Notes under the pieces: generated by a model
What the model saw: the letters and a program-made list of their open reading frames with translations, nothing else
The model's database searches: none
What the model was told of the DNA's origin: nothing
In this document: piece after piece, positions 1 to 6,274 of the stretch
Numbering within the stretch: the stretch's first letter is position 1
How the letters are laid out: every line of letters starts with the position of its first letter
Made by a program: the position numbers and the translations under genes
Source of the DNA: Betaproteobacteria bacterium
GTDB taxonomy: Bacteria; Pseudomonadota; Gammaproteobacteria; Burkholderiales; Burkholderiaceae
Length of the DNA stretch: 7,604 nt
Assembly: GCA_018969885.1 (NCBI GenBank)
Contig: JAGWXN010000162.1
Span: 1 to 7,604 of the forward strand
Direction of reading: 5' to 3'

Positions 1-704
1 GCGGTGTGTCGACGCTGCGCCTGATGGAGCGTGTGCAGCGTGATGCTGCGCACCTCGGCCTTGCTCTGTTCGATATGAGCACGGAGCAGCATCTTTGCCT
101 GATCGGCTTTGCGCTGCAGCACCGCGCGGAGGATGCGCGCGTGTTCCTGGTAGGTGGCGTCAATACGGTCGTCGCGGGTGAAGTCGAGCCGACGCACGAT
201 CCGTATCCGGCCCGTCACATCATCGTGAACCCGGGCGATTTCATCGTTGCCCGCCGCCGTCACAAGCGCCGAGTGAAAGCGCTCATCGAGCTCGCCCACC
301 GCGGGTCCGTCACGCAGTCGCTCGCCGGAAGGCAGCAGCCAGGTCTGGCGGAGCGGCGCGAGCAGCTGCTCGGGCTCCTCGGCCTGGACGAGCCGGGTCA
401 CAGCATCGAGTTCAAGCAGCACTCTCAGGTCGTAGAGCTGATCGATCCGATCAAAATCGATCGGGCGGACGAACCAGCCTGTTTTCGATTCGACCTCCAC
501 CAGCCCCTCATCACGCAGCCGGGTCAGCGCCTCGCGGATGGGCGTGCGGCTCACTCCCATCTGTTCGGCCAGTGCCGCCTCGGACAGTCGCTGGCCGGGG
601 GTGAAGAGAAACTCATGCAGATCGGCCTTGAGCCGGTGATACACCTGTTCCGAAAGCTTGTCGCGCGAGCGCGCAGCCGAATCGGTGGAAGCGAGCTGAA
701 TCAT
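1..704 (-). CDS. GntR-family transcriptional regulator, FadR/FCD subfamily (C-terminus cut by left edge)
   Basis: This is a ligand-responsive DNA-binding repressor or activator. The frame is open from an ATG at 704 to the left edge, giving 234 visible residues with no stop. Residues 13-80 form the GntR winged helix-turn-helix; the recognition region reads LAEQMGVSRTPIREAL (residues 45-60), the family hallmark. Residues 86 to about 215 match an all-helical FCD ligand domain. Asp140, His144, His188 and His210 sit where FCD proteins hold a metal (D-x3-H in LDERFH, EH before ILRAV, and AHIE). FadR/FCD regulators are usually about 220-250 residues, so only a short tail is probably missing. The ATG overlaps the TGA of the upstream ATPase gene (ATGA, 701-704). 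No good Shine-Dalgarno sequence precedes it, so translation probably relies on coupling. The ligand is unknown; FCD members often bind organic acids, and an operon-linked intermediate is a reasonable guess. Family assignment is firm, the target is inferred. Confidence 0.93.
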   Translation of the reverse strand, partial: MIQLASTDSAARSRDKLSEQVYHRLKADLHEFLFTPGQRLSEAALAEQMGVSRTPIREALTRLRDEGLVEVESKTGWFVRPIDFDRIDQLYDLRVLLELDAVTRLVQAEEPEQLLAPLRQTWLLPSGERLRDGPAVGELDERFHSALVTAAGNDEIARVHDDVTGRIRIVRRLDFTRDDRIDATYQEHARILRAVLQRKADQAKMLLRAHIEQSKAEVRSITLHTLHQAQRRHT

Positions 705-1678
705 TCTGTCGAGGATACCCGGTTCGCGGTCAGCAGGCAGGCGACCGCTCGGCCGCCGATGCTGGTGAGTCGGGGCTTGTCACGGCCACAGCGGTCCTGC
801 CCGTCGGGGCAACGGCCATGAAAACGACAGACCGAGGCAGCCGGGTCCACCGGACTGCGCGCCTCACCCTGCAGACGAATGCGCGGCCCCTGCCCGGGAA
901 TCGACGAAATCAGTGCGCGCGTGTAGGGGTGGAGCGGCGAGCGAAACACCTGATCTGATGGCCCGACTTCAACGATTTCGCCGAGATACATGACCGCCAC
1001 CCGCTCGGTGAGCAACCGCACCACGTTCAGATCATGCGACACGAAGATCATCGACAGGCCCAGCTCTCGACGCAGTCGCTCGAGAAGTTGCAGCACCACC
1101 GCCTGCACCGACACATCGAGTGCTGCCGTCGGCTCGTCCAGGATCAGTAGATCGGGCCGCACGGCCAGCGCGCGGGCAATACCCACCCTCGCCTTCTGCC
1201 CGCCTGATAACTGATGGGGAAACCGCGCAAGCAACTCGGTCGGTAACCCGACCTGCGCCGCCAGTTCAGCAACGCGCTCACCGAGCGCTGTCCGCCCCAG
1301 CGATGAGAGAAGCCGGAGCGGCTCTGCGATCGCCTCCTCCGCGGTAAATCGGGGGTTGAGGCTGTCAGTGGGGTCCTGGAACACCATCTGGATGCGGGCA
1401 CGCTCGGGGCTGCGCGCAAAACGCGCCGCGGGCAGCGCGCCGATATCGGCGCCGTCAAACACAATGCGACCGTCGGTGGGATCGTGCAGACGCGCAAGCA
1501 GACGCGCGAGCGTGGATTTGCCGCAGCCCGACTCCCCGACGAGGCCCACGCTCTCACCGCGGCCGATTGAGAGCGATACATCGTCGACGGCATGAAGCAT
1601 CGAGCCCCGGCCACCTGCCACTGGAAAATATTTTTTCAGCCGCTCAACACTCAATAGCGGCCCGGACGCGTCGGTCAT
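701..1678 (-). CDS. Dpp/Opp-type ABC transporter ATP-binding protein (second ATPase, DppF/OppF-like)
   Basis: This is one of two cytoplasmic ATPases that power the importer encoded here. The 325 residues carry a complete nucleotide-binding domain: Walker A GESGCGKS (48-55), Q-loop Gln101 in FQDPTDSLNPR, signature LSGGQ (157-161), Walker B LLILDE (177-182) and H-loop His215. The oligopeptide/dipeptide C-terminal extension starts at HPYTRALISSIPG and holds Cys284, Cys290, Cys297 and Cys314, the spacing associated with an iron-sulfur site in DppD-type ATPases. The frame is open back to 1783, but I chose the ATG at 1678. It follows a strong GGGGAG six bases upstream, makes an ATGA overlap with the preceding ATPase gene, and gives the usual family N-terminus; the longer start would overlap that gene by over 100 bp. 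The SPSLNPR-like Q-loop and the gene order point to the F-type subunit. Substrate cannot be read from an ATPase. Confidence 0.96.
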   Translation of the reverse strand: MTDASGPLLSVERLKKYFPVAGGRGSMLHAVDDVSLSIGRGESVGLVGESGCGKSTLARLLARLHDPTDGRIVFDGADIGALPAARFARSPERARIQMVFQDPTDSLNPRFTAEEAIAEPLRLLSSLGRTALGERVAELAAQVGLPTELLARFPHQLSGGQKARVGIARALAVRPDLLILDEPTAALDVSVQAVVLQLLERLRRELGLSMIFVSHDLNVVRLLTERVAVMYLGEIVEVGPSDQVFRSPLHPYTRALISSIPGQGPRIRLQGEARSPVDPAASVCRFHGRCPDGQDRCGRDKPRLTSIGGRAVACLLTANRVSSTE

Positions 1679-2724
1679 TCCAGTCTCCCCTCGCGCTCTA
1701 CCGGATCGGGATACCAACAGGCCACCCGATGTAACGCCTCGCGCGTCTGCGACTCGCCCAGGAGCGGACGGATCCGGCGACACCGCTCATCAGCGCGCTC
1801 GCAGCGCTCGGCAAAGCGACAGGCGGGCAGGTCGGTTCGCCGCAGGTCAGGCAGATTGCCCGGTACCGGCGCAAGCGCCGCAATCGAGCCCGCGGGACCC
1901 GGGGTAGAGCTGATCAACCGGCGTGTGTAGGGATGGCGCGGCGCGGCAAACAGCGATTCGGTGACCGCATCCTCGACCGCCTGCCCGGCGTGCATCACCA
2001 CGATGCGATCGCAATAATCGGCGGCGAGCGCGAGATCGTGGGTGATGAAAAGGGTCGCCATCTGCCGTTCGCGTGCGAGCCCGGTGATGAGGTCCATGAC
2101 TGCGGCCTGGGTCGTGACATCCAGCCCGGTAGTCGGTTCATCGGCAATCAGGAGCGCGGGGCGACAGGCCAGTGCGAGCGCAATCATCACCCGCTGACAC
2201 ATCCCCCCCGAGAGTTCAAACGGGTAAGCATTCAGACGCCGCTCGGGGTCGGGAATCGCCACTTCGCGAAGCGCCTGAATCGCCCCCTCCCGCAGGCCGC
2301 GTGACAGATCTGAACCGCGGGCAAGCGCGTGCCGGCGCAGCACATCTTCAATCTGGCGCCCCACCCTTCGAATCGGATTGAGCGCAGTGCGCGGACTCTG
2401 AAACACCATTGAAATTTCTCGGCCGCGAAGTTCGGCGAGCATCCGGGGCTCGGCACGCAACAGGTCGATGCCGCCAAAGCTCGCCTCGCCTCCCGTGATC
2501 CGCGCGGCGCGATCGCTGATCCCAAGGAGGGCATAACTCAGCACCGACTTACCCGATCCGCTCTCGCCTACCAGTCCGACAATTTCACCTTTCCTGATCT
2601 GCAGGTTCACGCCTTCGAGCGCGCGTACCGCTCCGTCTCGGGTGCGGAATTCGAGATTGAGGTCCGAGACATTGAGAAGCGGCGGATTGGGCACGCTGCC
2701 CCGCGCCGCTAACGGAGCCGTCAT
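1675..2724 (-). CDS. Dpp/Opp-type ABC transporter ATP-binding protein (first ATPase, DppD/OppD-like)
   Basis: This is the partner ATPase of the importer, expected to form a heterodimer with the product of the next gene. The 349 residues include Walker A GESGSGKS (53-60), Q-loop Gln109 in MVFQSPRTALNPIRRVG, signature LSGGM (171-175, followed by CQRVMIA), Walker B LLIADE (191-196) and H-loop His229. The C-terminal oligopeptide-transporter domain begins at HPYTRRLISSTPG. It contains Cys302, Cys308, Cys315 and Cys336, matching the four-cysteine iron-sulfur pattern known from a bacterial DppD structure. LSGGM with downstream QRVMIA and the longer C-terminus are typical of D-type subunits. The ATG at 2724 is preceded by a perfect GGAGG five bases upstream and overlaps the stop of the permease gene as ATGA. 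All ATPase motifs are intact, so it should be functional. The D-type assignment rests on motifs and gene order. Confidence 0.96.
   Translation of the reverse strand: MTAPLAARGSVPNPPLLNVSDLNLEFRTRDGAVRALEGVNLQIRKGEIVGLVGESGSGKSVLSYALLGISDRAARITGGEASFGGIDLLRAEPRMLAELRGREISMVFQSPRTALNPIRRVGRQIEDVLRRHALARGSDLSRGLREGAIQALREVAIPDPERRLNAYPFELSGGMCQRVMIALALACRPALLIADEPTTGLDVTTQAAVMDLITGLARERQMATLFITHDLALAADYCDRIVVMHAGQAVEDAVTESLFAAPRHPYTRRLISSTPGPAGSIAALAPVPGNLPDLRRTDLPACRFAERCERADERCRRIRPLLGESQTREALHRVACWYPDPVEREGRLE
1685..1692 (-). promoter_or_regulatory. Ribosome binding site deciding the second ATPase start
   Basis: GAGGGGAG on the minus strand ends six bases before the ATG at 1678, inside the last codons of the upstream ATPase gene. 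It supports the internal ATG rather than the more upstream in-frame start at 1783, which would overlap the previous gene by over 100 bp. Confidence 0.75.
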
Positions 2725-3575
2725 GTGCGCCTCCGGGGATCGAGCAGATCGCGTAGCGCATCACCCAGCAGATTGAAGGTGAACACCGCAAGCATCAGTG
2801 CCGCACCGGGAAAAAGACTCACCCACCACTCGCCCGACACGATGTACTGCGCACCTTCGGCCACCAGAATGCCCCACTCAGCCTCGGGCGGGCGCACGCC
2901 CAGTCCGATGAAGCTGAGGCCCGCTGCATTGAGAATCGCCCAGCCCATGTTAAGGCTCACCTGAACCGCGGCTGCGGGCAACGCATTGGGCAGGAGGTGC
3001 ACCACCAGAATACGCAGGTCGCGATTGCCTGATAGCCGTGCCGCTTCAATCCATCCCGCGCTCCGGCGGATATTGGCCTCTGCTCGCGCCACCCGAATAT
3101 AAAAGGGCAGATTGATCACGGCTGTCGCGAGCACGATATTGCCCACCGTGTTGCCAAGCGCCGCCACAATGCCCATTGCGAGCACAAAGAGCGGAAACGC
3201 CATGATGGTGTCCGAGAGCCGCGTGACCAGACGGTCCCACCAGCCGCCGAAATAGCCCGCCGCCAGTCCCAGCGGCAAACCAATCACAAACGACGCGGCC
3301 ACTGCGGCAAGCGCAATGCCGAGGTCGAGCCGAGTCGCCACCATCACCCGCGACAGCATGTCGCGACCCAACGCATCGGTGCCGAACCAGTGCTGCGCCG
3401 AGGGCGGCTGAAGCGCAGCCGCCGCGTTGCTCGCGAGGGGGTCATAGGGTGCGATCGCCGGGCCGGCAATCGCCAGCACCACGAGCAGCGCAAAGAGGAG
3501 CGCCGCAAACAGTGTCACCGGATTCTCGGTGAGCACATGGCGCGCATGGGCCGCCAATGAGCGGGGTGCGCTCAT
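2721..3575 (-). CDS. Dpp/Opp-type ABC transporter permease (DppC/OppC-like)
   Basis: This is an inner-membrane subunit forming half of the translocation channel. The 284 residues begin with an OppC-type N-terminal region: one transmembrane helix (about 20-42) leading into IAPYDPLASN and then HWFGTDALGRDMLSRV (62-77), a strong DppC/OppC signature. Further hydrophobic segments lie at about 84-108, 125-165 (probably two helices), 205-226 and 250-272, which fits six membrane helices. The cytoplasmic EAA loop that contacts the ATPases is at 177-200 (EAARLSGNRDLRILVVHLLP). The protein ends in the usual LLDPR tail. The ATG at 3575 overlaps the TGA of the upstream permease gene (ATGA). The Shine-Dalgarno sequence is weak (GAAG only two to five bases away), so reinitiation by ribosomes finishing the upstream gene is likely. 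Length and domain order are normal for the family; nothing looks truncated. Confidence 0.96.
   Translation of the reverse strand: MSAPRSLAAHARHVLTENPVTLFAALLFALLVVLAIAGPAIAPYDPLASNAAAALQPPSAQHWFGTDALGRDMLSRVMVATRLDLGIALAAVAASFVIGLPLGLAAGYFGGWWDRLVTRLSDTIMAFPLFVLAMGIVAALGNTVGNIVLATAVINLPFYIRVARAEANIRRSAGWIEAARLSGNRDLRILVVHLLPNALPAAAVQVSLNMGWAILNAAGLSFIGLGVRPPEAEWGILVAEGAQYIVSGEWWVSLFPGAALMLAVFTFNLLGDALRDLLDPRRRT
2730..2734 (-). promoter_or_regulatory. Ribosome binding site of the first ATPase gene
   Basis: A perfect GGAGG on the minus strand lies five bases before the ATG at 2724, within the final codons of the permease gene. It is the best Shine-Dalgarno match in the overlapping part of the operon and suggests that the ATPases can be initiated independently as well as by coupling. 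Confidence 0.75.
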
Positions 3576-4585
3576 GCTTCGACGCTCACACGCGGATCGA
3601 CCACGAGATAGAGAAGATCAACCAGCAGATTGACGACTACGAACAACACGCCCATCGTCAGCACAAAGCCCTGCACTGGCGCGTAGTCGCTTGCCGTGAG
3701 TGCATCGATCGCGTAGCTGCCGATGCCGGGCCAGCCGAACACCTTTTCAACAATCACACTGCCGCCCAGCATGAAGCCAAACACCATGCCGAGGGTGGTG
3801 ATCACCGGTAGGAGTGCATTACGAAGCGCATAGGCAAACAGCACGGTGAAAGGCGTGAGTCCGGACGCGCGCGCGGTGCGGATGAAGTCGGATCCGAGCA
3901 CGCCCAGCATCGACGCCCGGGTCATGCGCGCAATGGGCGCAAGCACGAAAATCGCCATGGTGGCCACGGGTAGCGCGAGCTGCTTCATGGCCGCCCACCA
4001 GACCGCACCCTCGCGGGCGATCAGCGAATCGATCAGCAGAAAGCCGGTCACCGTGGGGGGTGCGGAAAACATCGGGTCGAGCCGCCCCATCGGCGAGGGC
4101 GCCCAGCCAAGCAGGTAGTAAAAGCAGTAGGCAAGGAGCAGCCCGGTAAAGAAAGTGGGAAGCGAGACGCCGGCAGTGGTGATCACCCGGCAAATCTGAT
4201 CAATCCAGCTGCCCTGCCTGACTGCGGCAAGCACCCCTAAGGGCACCGCGATCGCACAGGCCACCACCAGCGCAACCAGCACAATTTCGAGCGATGCGGG
4301 TAGCCTCTGCGCGATTTCGGTGAGCACCGGCTGCCCCGTGGTGAGTGACAGACCGAGCTCGCCGCGCCCCAGATCGCCGAGGTAGCGCAGGAACTGCTCG
4401 GCGAGCGAGCGGTCGAGCCCGAGTTGTCGCCGCACCTGCTCGATCGCTTCGGCAGTGGCTGCGCCTCCCGCGAAATAGGCCGCCGGATCCCCCGGCAAGG
4501 CACGGGTGAGAATGAAGGTGATCACCACGACACCGAAGAGGCTCGGCACCGCGGCGATCAGGCGCTTTGCGATCAGTCTAAGCAT
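3572..4585 (-). CDS. Dpp/Opp-type ABC transporter permease (DppB/OppB-like)
   Basis: This is the other inner-membrane channel subunit. The 337 residues start with the classic B-type N-terminus: a helix at about 9-29 followed by RALPGDPAAYFAGG, then the periplasmic RQLGLDRSLAEQFLRYLGDL region (53-72) and RGELGLSLTTGQPV (74-87). Membrane segments follow at about 100-122, 137-160, 204-226, 255-278 and 306-328. The EAA loop is at 233-260 (FIRTARASGL then ALRNALLP). Near the C-terminus lie FGWPGIGSYAIDAL (283-296) and LVDLLYLVVDPRV (321-333), both diagnostic of DppB/OppB. The ATG at 4585 lies 36 bp after the binding-protein stop and has no clear Shine-Dalgarno sequence. Together with the hairpin in that gap, this suggests translation below that of the binding protein. 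The stop codon overlaps the start of the second permease gene. No missing parts are seen. Confidence 0.96.
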   Translation of the reverse strand: MLRLIAKRLIAAVPSLFGVVVITFILTRALPGDPAAYFAGGAATAEAIEQVRRQLGLDRSLAEQFLRYLGDLGRGELGLSLTTGQPVLTEIAQRLPASLEIVLVALVVACAIAVPLGVLAAVRQGSWIDQICRVITTAGVSLPTFFTGLLLAYCFYYLLGWAPSPMGRLDPMFSAPPTVTGFLLIDSLIAREGAVWWAAMKQLALPVATMAIFVLAPIARMTRASMLGVLGSDFIRTARASGLTPFTVLFAYALRNALLPVITTLGMVFGFMLGGSVIVEKVFGWPGIGSYAIDALTASDYAPVQGFVLTMGVLFVVVNLLVDLLYLVVDPRVSVEA

Positions 4586-4602
4586 GACGGACAGGGCGGC
4601 TG

Positions 4603-4624
4603 TGAGCGTTCAAGGTAACGCTCA
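4603..4624 (-). other. Intercistronic stem-loop after the binding-protein stop codon
   Basis: A perfect 8-bp inverted repeat, TGAGCGTT and AACGCTCA, flanks a 6-base loop. On the transcribed (minus) strand the first arm begins with the TGA stop codon of the binding-protein gene. No run of T follows the stem, so it is not a standard rho-independent terminator. Similar hairpins between a binding-protein gene and its permease genes are known to slow 3'-5' decay or partly attenuate read-through, so that the binding protein is made in excess. That role here is inferred; the repeat itself is read directly. Confidence 0.6.
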
Positions 4625-6232
4625 GCCCTTGGATAGCTGCCGGTAATCAGGCTGCAGATGGAACCAGTACATGTAGCCCTGCACATCGCGCCGCATGGCG
4701 ACATCCATCGTGGGCTGCAGGAGCGGCACCCGCGGCACCTCGTCGTAGGCGATCTGGATCATGTCCTTCACAGCGCCTTCGTAGACCGAGCGCTCGTTTG
4801 CGAACTGTGCGGTCGAGATCAGCTTGTCGAGCGCGGGGTTCTTGTAGCTCATGGTGTTGAACACCGCGTCCTGGCTGTGATAGCACCAGAAGAAGAAATA
4901 TTCCGGGTAATCGAGCCAGCCGCCGAAGCGGTTGACGATCATCGGCATGTCCTTCTTGAGAAGCGCCGCGCGCCAGGTGGCGCCTGGGATCTTGTTGATC
5001 TGCGCCTTGATGCCGATCGAGGCAAGCGATTCCTGGATCAGCACCGTCATCGGCTCGCCAATGGTCGCGCCGCCCAGATCGAAACTGATCGTGGTTTCAA
5101 AGCCATTGGCATAACCCGCCTCGGCGAGCAGCGCGCGCGCTTTGGCCACATCGGTGGAATAACCCGTGGGTTGCGGCCAGTCGATGCTGGACACCTTAGA
5201 TGAGCCGCCATAGAGCTTGGCTGCGCGTTTGTAGATGGCGTTGTCGAAGAGCTTGTCGTAGGGCAGCACCCAGGCCACCGCCTGGCGAACTTTGGGGTTG
5301 TTGAACGGCGGTTTGGTGACGTTCATCCCAAGATAAAACATTGAATTTTCAATCGGCATCGAGGAGACCTTCACCACCGAGGCGTCCGAGGAAAGCTCGG
5401 AAAAATCCTTGGGCGGCAGGTCGTAGGTGATGTCGATATCGCCCTTCACGAGGAGCGCGCGCCGGTTGCCCGCGTTGGGTACATCGCGCTGCACGATACG
5501 ACGCAGTTTGGGCATCGGGCCACAGACCCAGTTGTCGTTTCGGACATAGATGATTTCCTGACCAGGCTTCCAGGATTCCACCCGGTAGGCGCCGCCGCCC
5601 GCCGTGTTGTTGCGTGTCCAGTTAAGACCCCAGGGGTCCTGCGCCGTCACATGCTTCTTGACCAGTTCACTATTGAAGATCGACGGTACCGGCACCGCGA
5701 GGTCGGGCATCGAGAGCTTGTCTTTCTGCAGGAACTTCACGCGAAAGGTGAGGTCATCGACCACCTCGAACTGCTCGGGTTTGGAGAGCGAGCCAGCGGC
5801 CATCTGAAAGGTGGGAAAGCCACCCACGCTCACCGCGCGGTCAAAGCTCCATTTCACATCTTTGGCGGTGACCGGTGTGCCATCGTGAAAGCGCGCGTTC
5901 GCGCGCAGCTTGAAGGTGACCGACATGCCGTCCGGCGCCATCTGCCAGCTTTCTGCGAGCTCGGGCTCAAGCTTGTCGCGGTCATAGACCACTCGCCCAT
6001 CGGGCAGGGTCTTCCGTCCATAGGTCATCAGCCGGTCGTAGCAGATCCAGCTCACGCCATACGCCGGGCGATTGGCGCCCACAGTATGAATATCGAGCGA
6101 ATTGGGCCCGAATTCATTGGCCACCACCAGCACATCAGCCGGACGTGACTGAGCGTGTGCGGCAAGCGGAAGCCCGCCGCCTAAGGCCATTGATCCTGCG
6201 GCGGTTTGCGAAATAAATTGCCTGCGATCCAT
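4622..6232 (-). CDS. ABC transporter periplasmic substrate-binding protein, family 5 (DppA/OppA-like), Tat signal
   Basis: This is the exported receptor that captures the solute and delivers it to the permeases. I place the start at the ATG at 6232 (536 residues). GGAG lies six bases upstream, and the N-terminus MDRRQFISQTAAG is then a twin-arginine leader, followed by a short hydrophobic stretch and a likely cleavage after AHA (25-27). A TTG four codons upstream (6244) lacks a ribosome site. The mature protein has SBP_bac_5 features: LAESWQMAPDGMSVTFKL (92-109), then ARFHDGTPVTAKDVKWSFDR (113-132), and later VRQAVAWVLPYDKLFDNAI and AKARALLAEAGYANGFE. The length is normal for the family. The fold is used for dipeptides, nickel, opines, glutathione and other solutes, so the ligand is not known. 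The neighbouring allophanate hydrolase suggests a nitrogen-rich compound. It lies 42 bp after that gene and 36 bp before the permeases. Confidence 0.95.
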   Translation of the reverse strand: MDRRQFISQTAAGSMALGGGLPLAAHAQSRPADVLVVANEFGPNSLDIHTVGANRPAYGVSWICYDRLMTYGRKTLPDGRVVYDRDKLEPELAESWQMAPDGMSVTFKLRANARFHDGTPVTAKDVKWSFDRAVSVGGFPTFQMAAGSLSKPEQFEVVDDLTFRVKFLQKDKLSMPDLAVPVPSIFNSELVKKHVTAQDPWGLNWTRNNTAGGGAYRVESWKPGQEIIYVRNDNWVCGPMPKLRRIVQRDVPNAGNRRALLVKGDIDITYDLPPKDFSELSSDASVVKVSSMPIENSMFYLGMNVTKPPFNNPKVRQAVAWVLPYDKLFDNAIYKRAAKLYGGSSKVSSIDWPQPTGYSTDVAKARALLAEAGYANGFETTISFDLGGATIGEPMTVLIQESLASIGIKAQINKIPGATWRAALLKKDMPMIVNRFGGWLDYPEYFFFWCYHSQDAVFNTMSYKNPALDKLISTAQFANERSVYEGAVKDMIQIAYDEVPRVPLLQPTMDVAMRRDVQGYMYWFHLQPDYRQLSKG

Positions 6233-6274
6233 GAAGGGCTCCAAGTCGTGTTGAGGAGGAAGGGGTCAGGAAAC
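6233..6274 (-). other. Short spacer between allophanate hydrolase and binding-protein genes
   Basis: These 42 bases are pyrimidine-rich on the minus strand and hold the binding-protein ribosome site at their end. I see no convincing -35/-10 pair and no stem followed by a T run. The spacer gives no reason to split the transcript, so the transporter is probably expressed from a promoter upstream of the hydrolase, beyond the right edge. Confidence 0.55.
6239..6242 (-). promoter_or_regulatory. Ribosome binding site deciding the binding-protein start
   Basis: GGAG on the minus strand lies six bases before the ATG at 6232. The alternative TTG at 6244 has only CAACACGAC directly upstream and no purine-rich site. 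This supports the ATG that begins MDRRQF and gives a compact Tat leader. Confidence 0.7.

Noticed and set aside
6..821. A 271-codon plus-strand open frame
   Set aside because: It lies antisense to the GntR regulator and the end of the ATPase gene. Its translation shows no recognisable domain, while the opposite strand encodes clear winged-helix and FCD motifs. Long antisense frames are expected in GC-rich coding DNA.
1679..1783. A 35-residue N-terminal extension of the second ATPase
   Set aside because: It would overlap the upstream ATPase by over 100 bp and has no family resemblance. The ATG at 1678 has a strong ribosome site and the same ATGA junction as its neighbours.
4603..4624. Reading the intercistronic hairpin as a true rho-independent terminator
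   Set aside because: There is no T tract after the stem on the transcribed strand, and the permease genes needed for the transporter lie directly downstream, so full termination would be counterproductive.
5891..5906. Perfect GC-rich inverted repeat GCGCGCG-TT-CGCGCGC
   Set aside because: It falls inside the conserved LRANARFHDGTP coding stretch of the binding protein and is explained by alanine/arginine codons in GC-rich DNA; no flanking T run or gene boundary.
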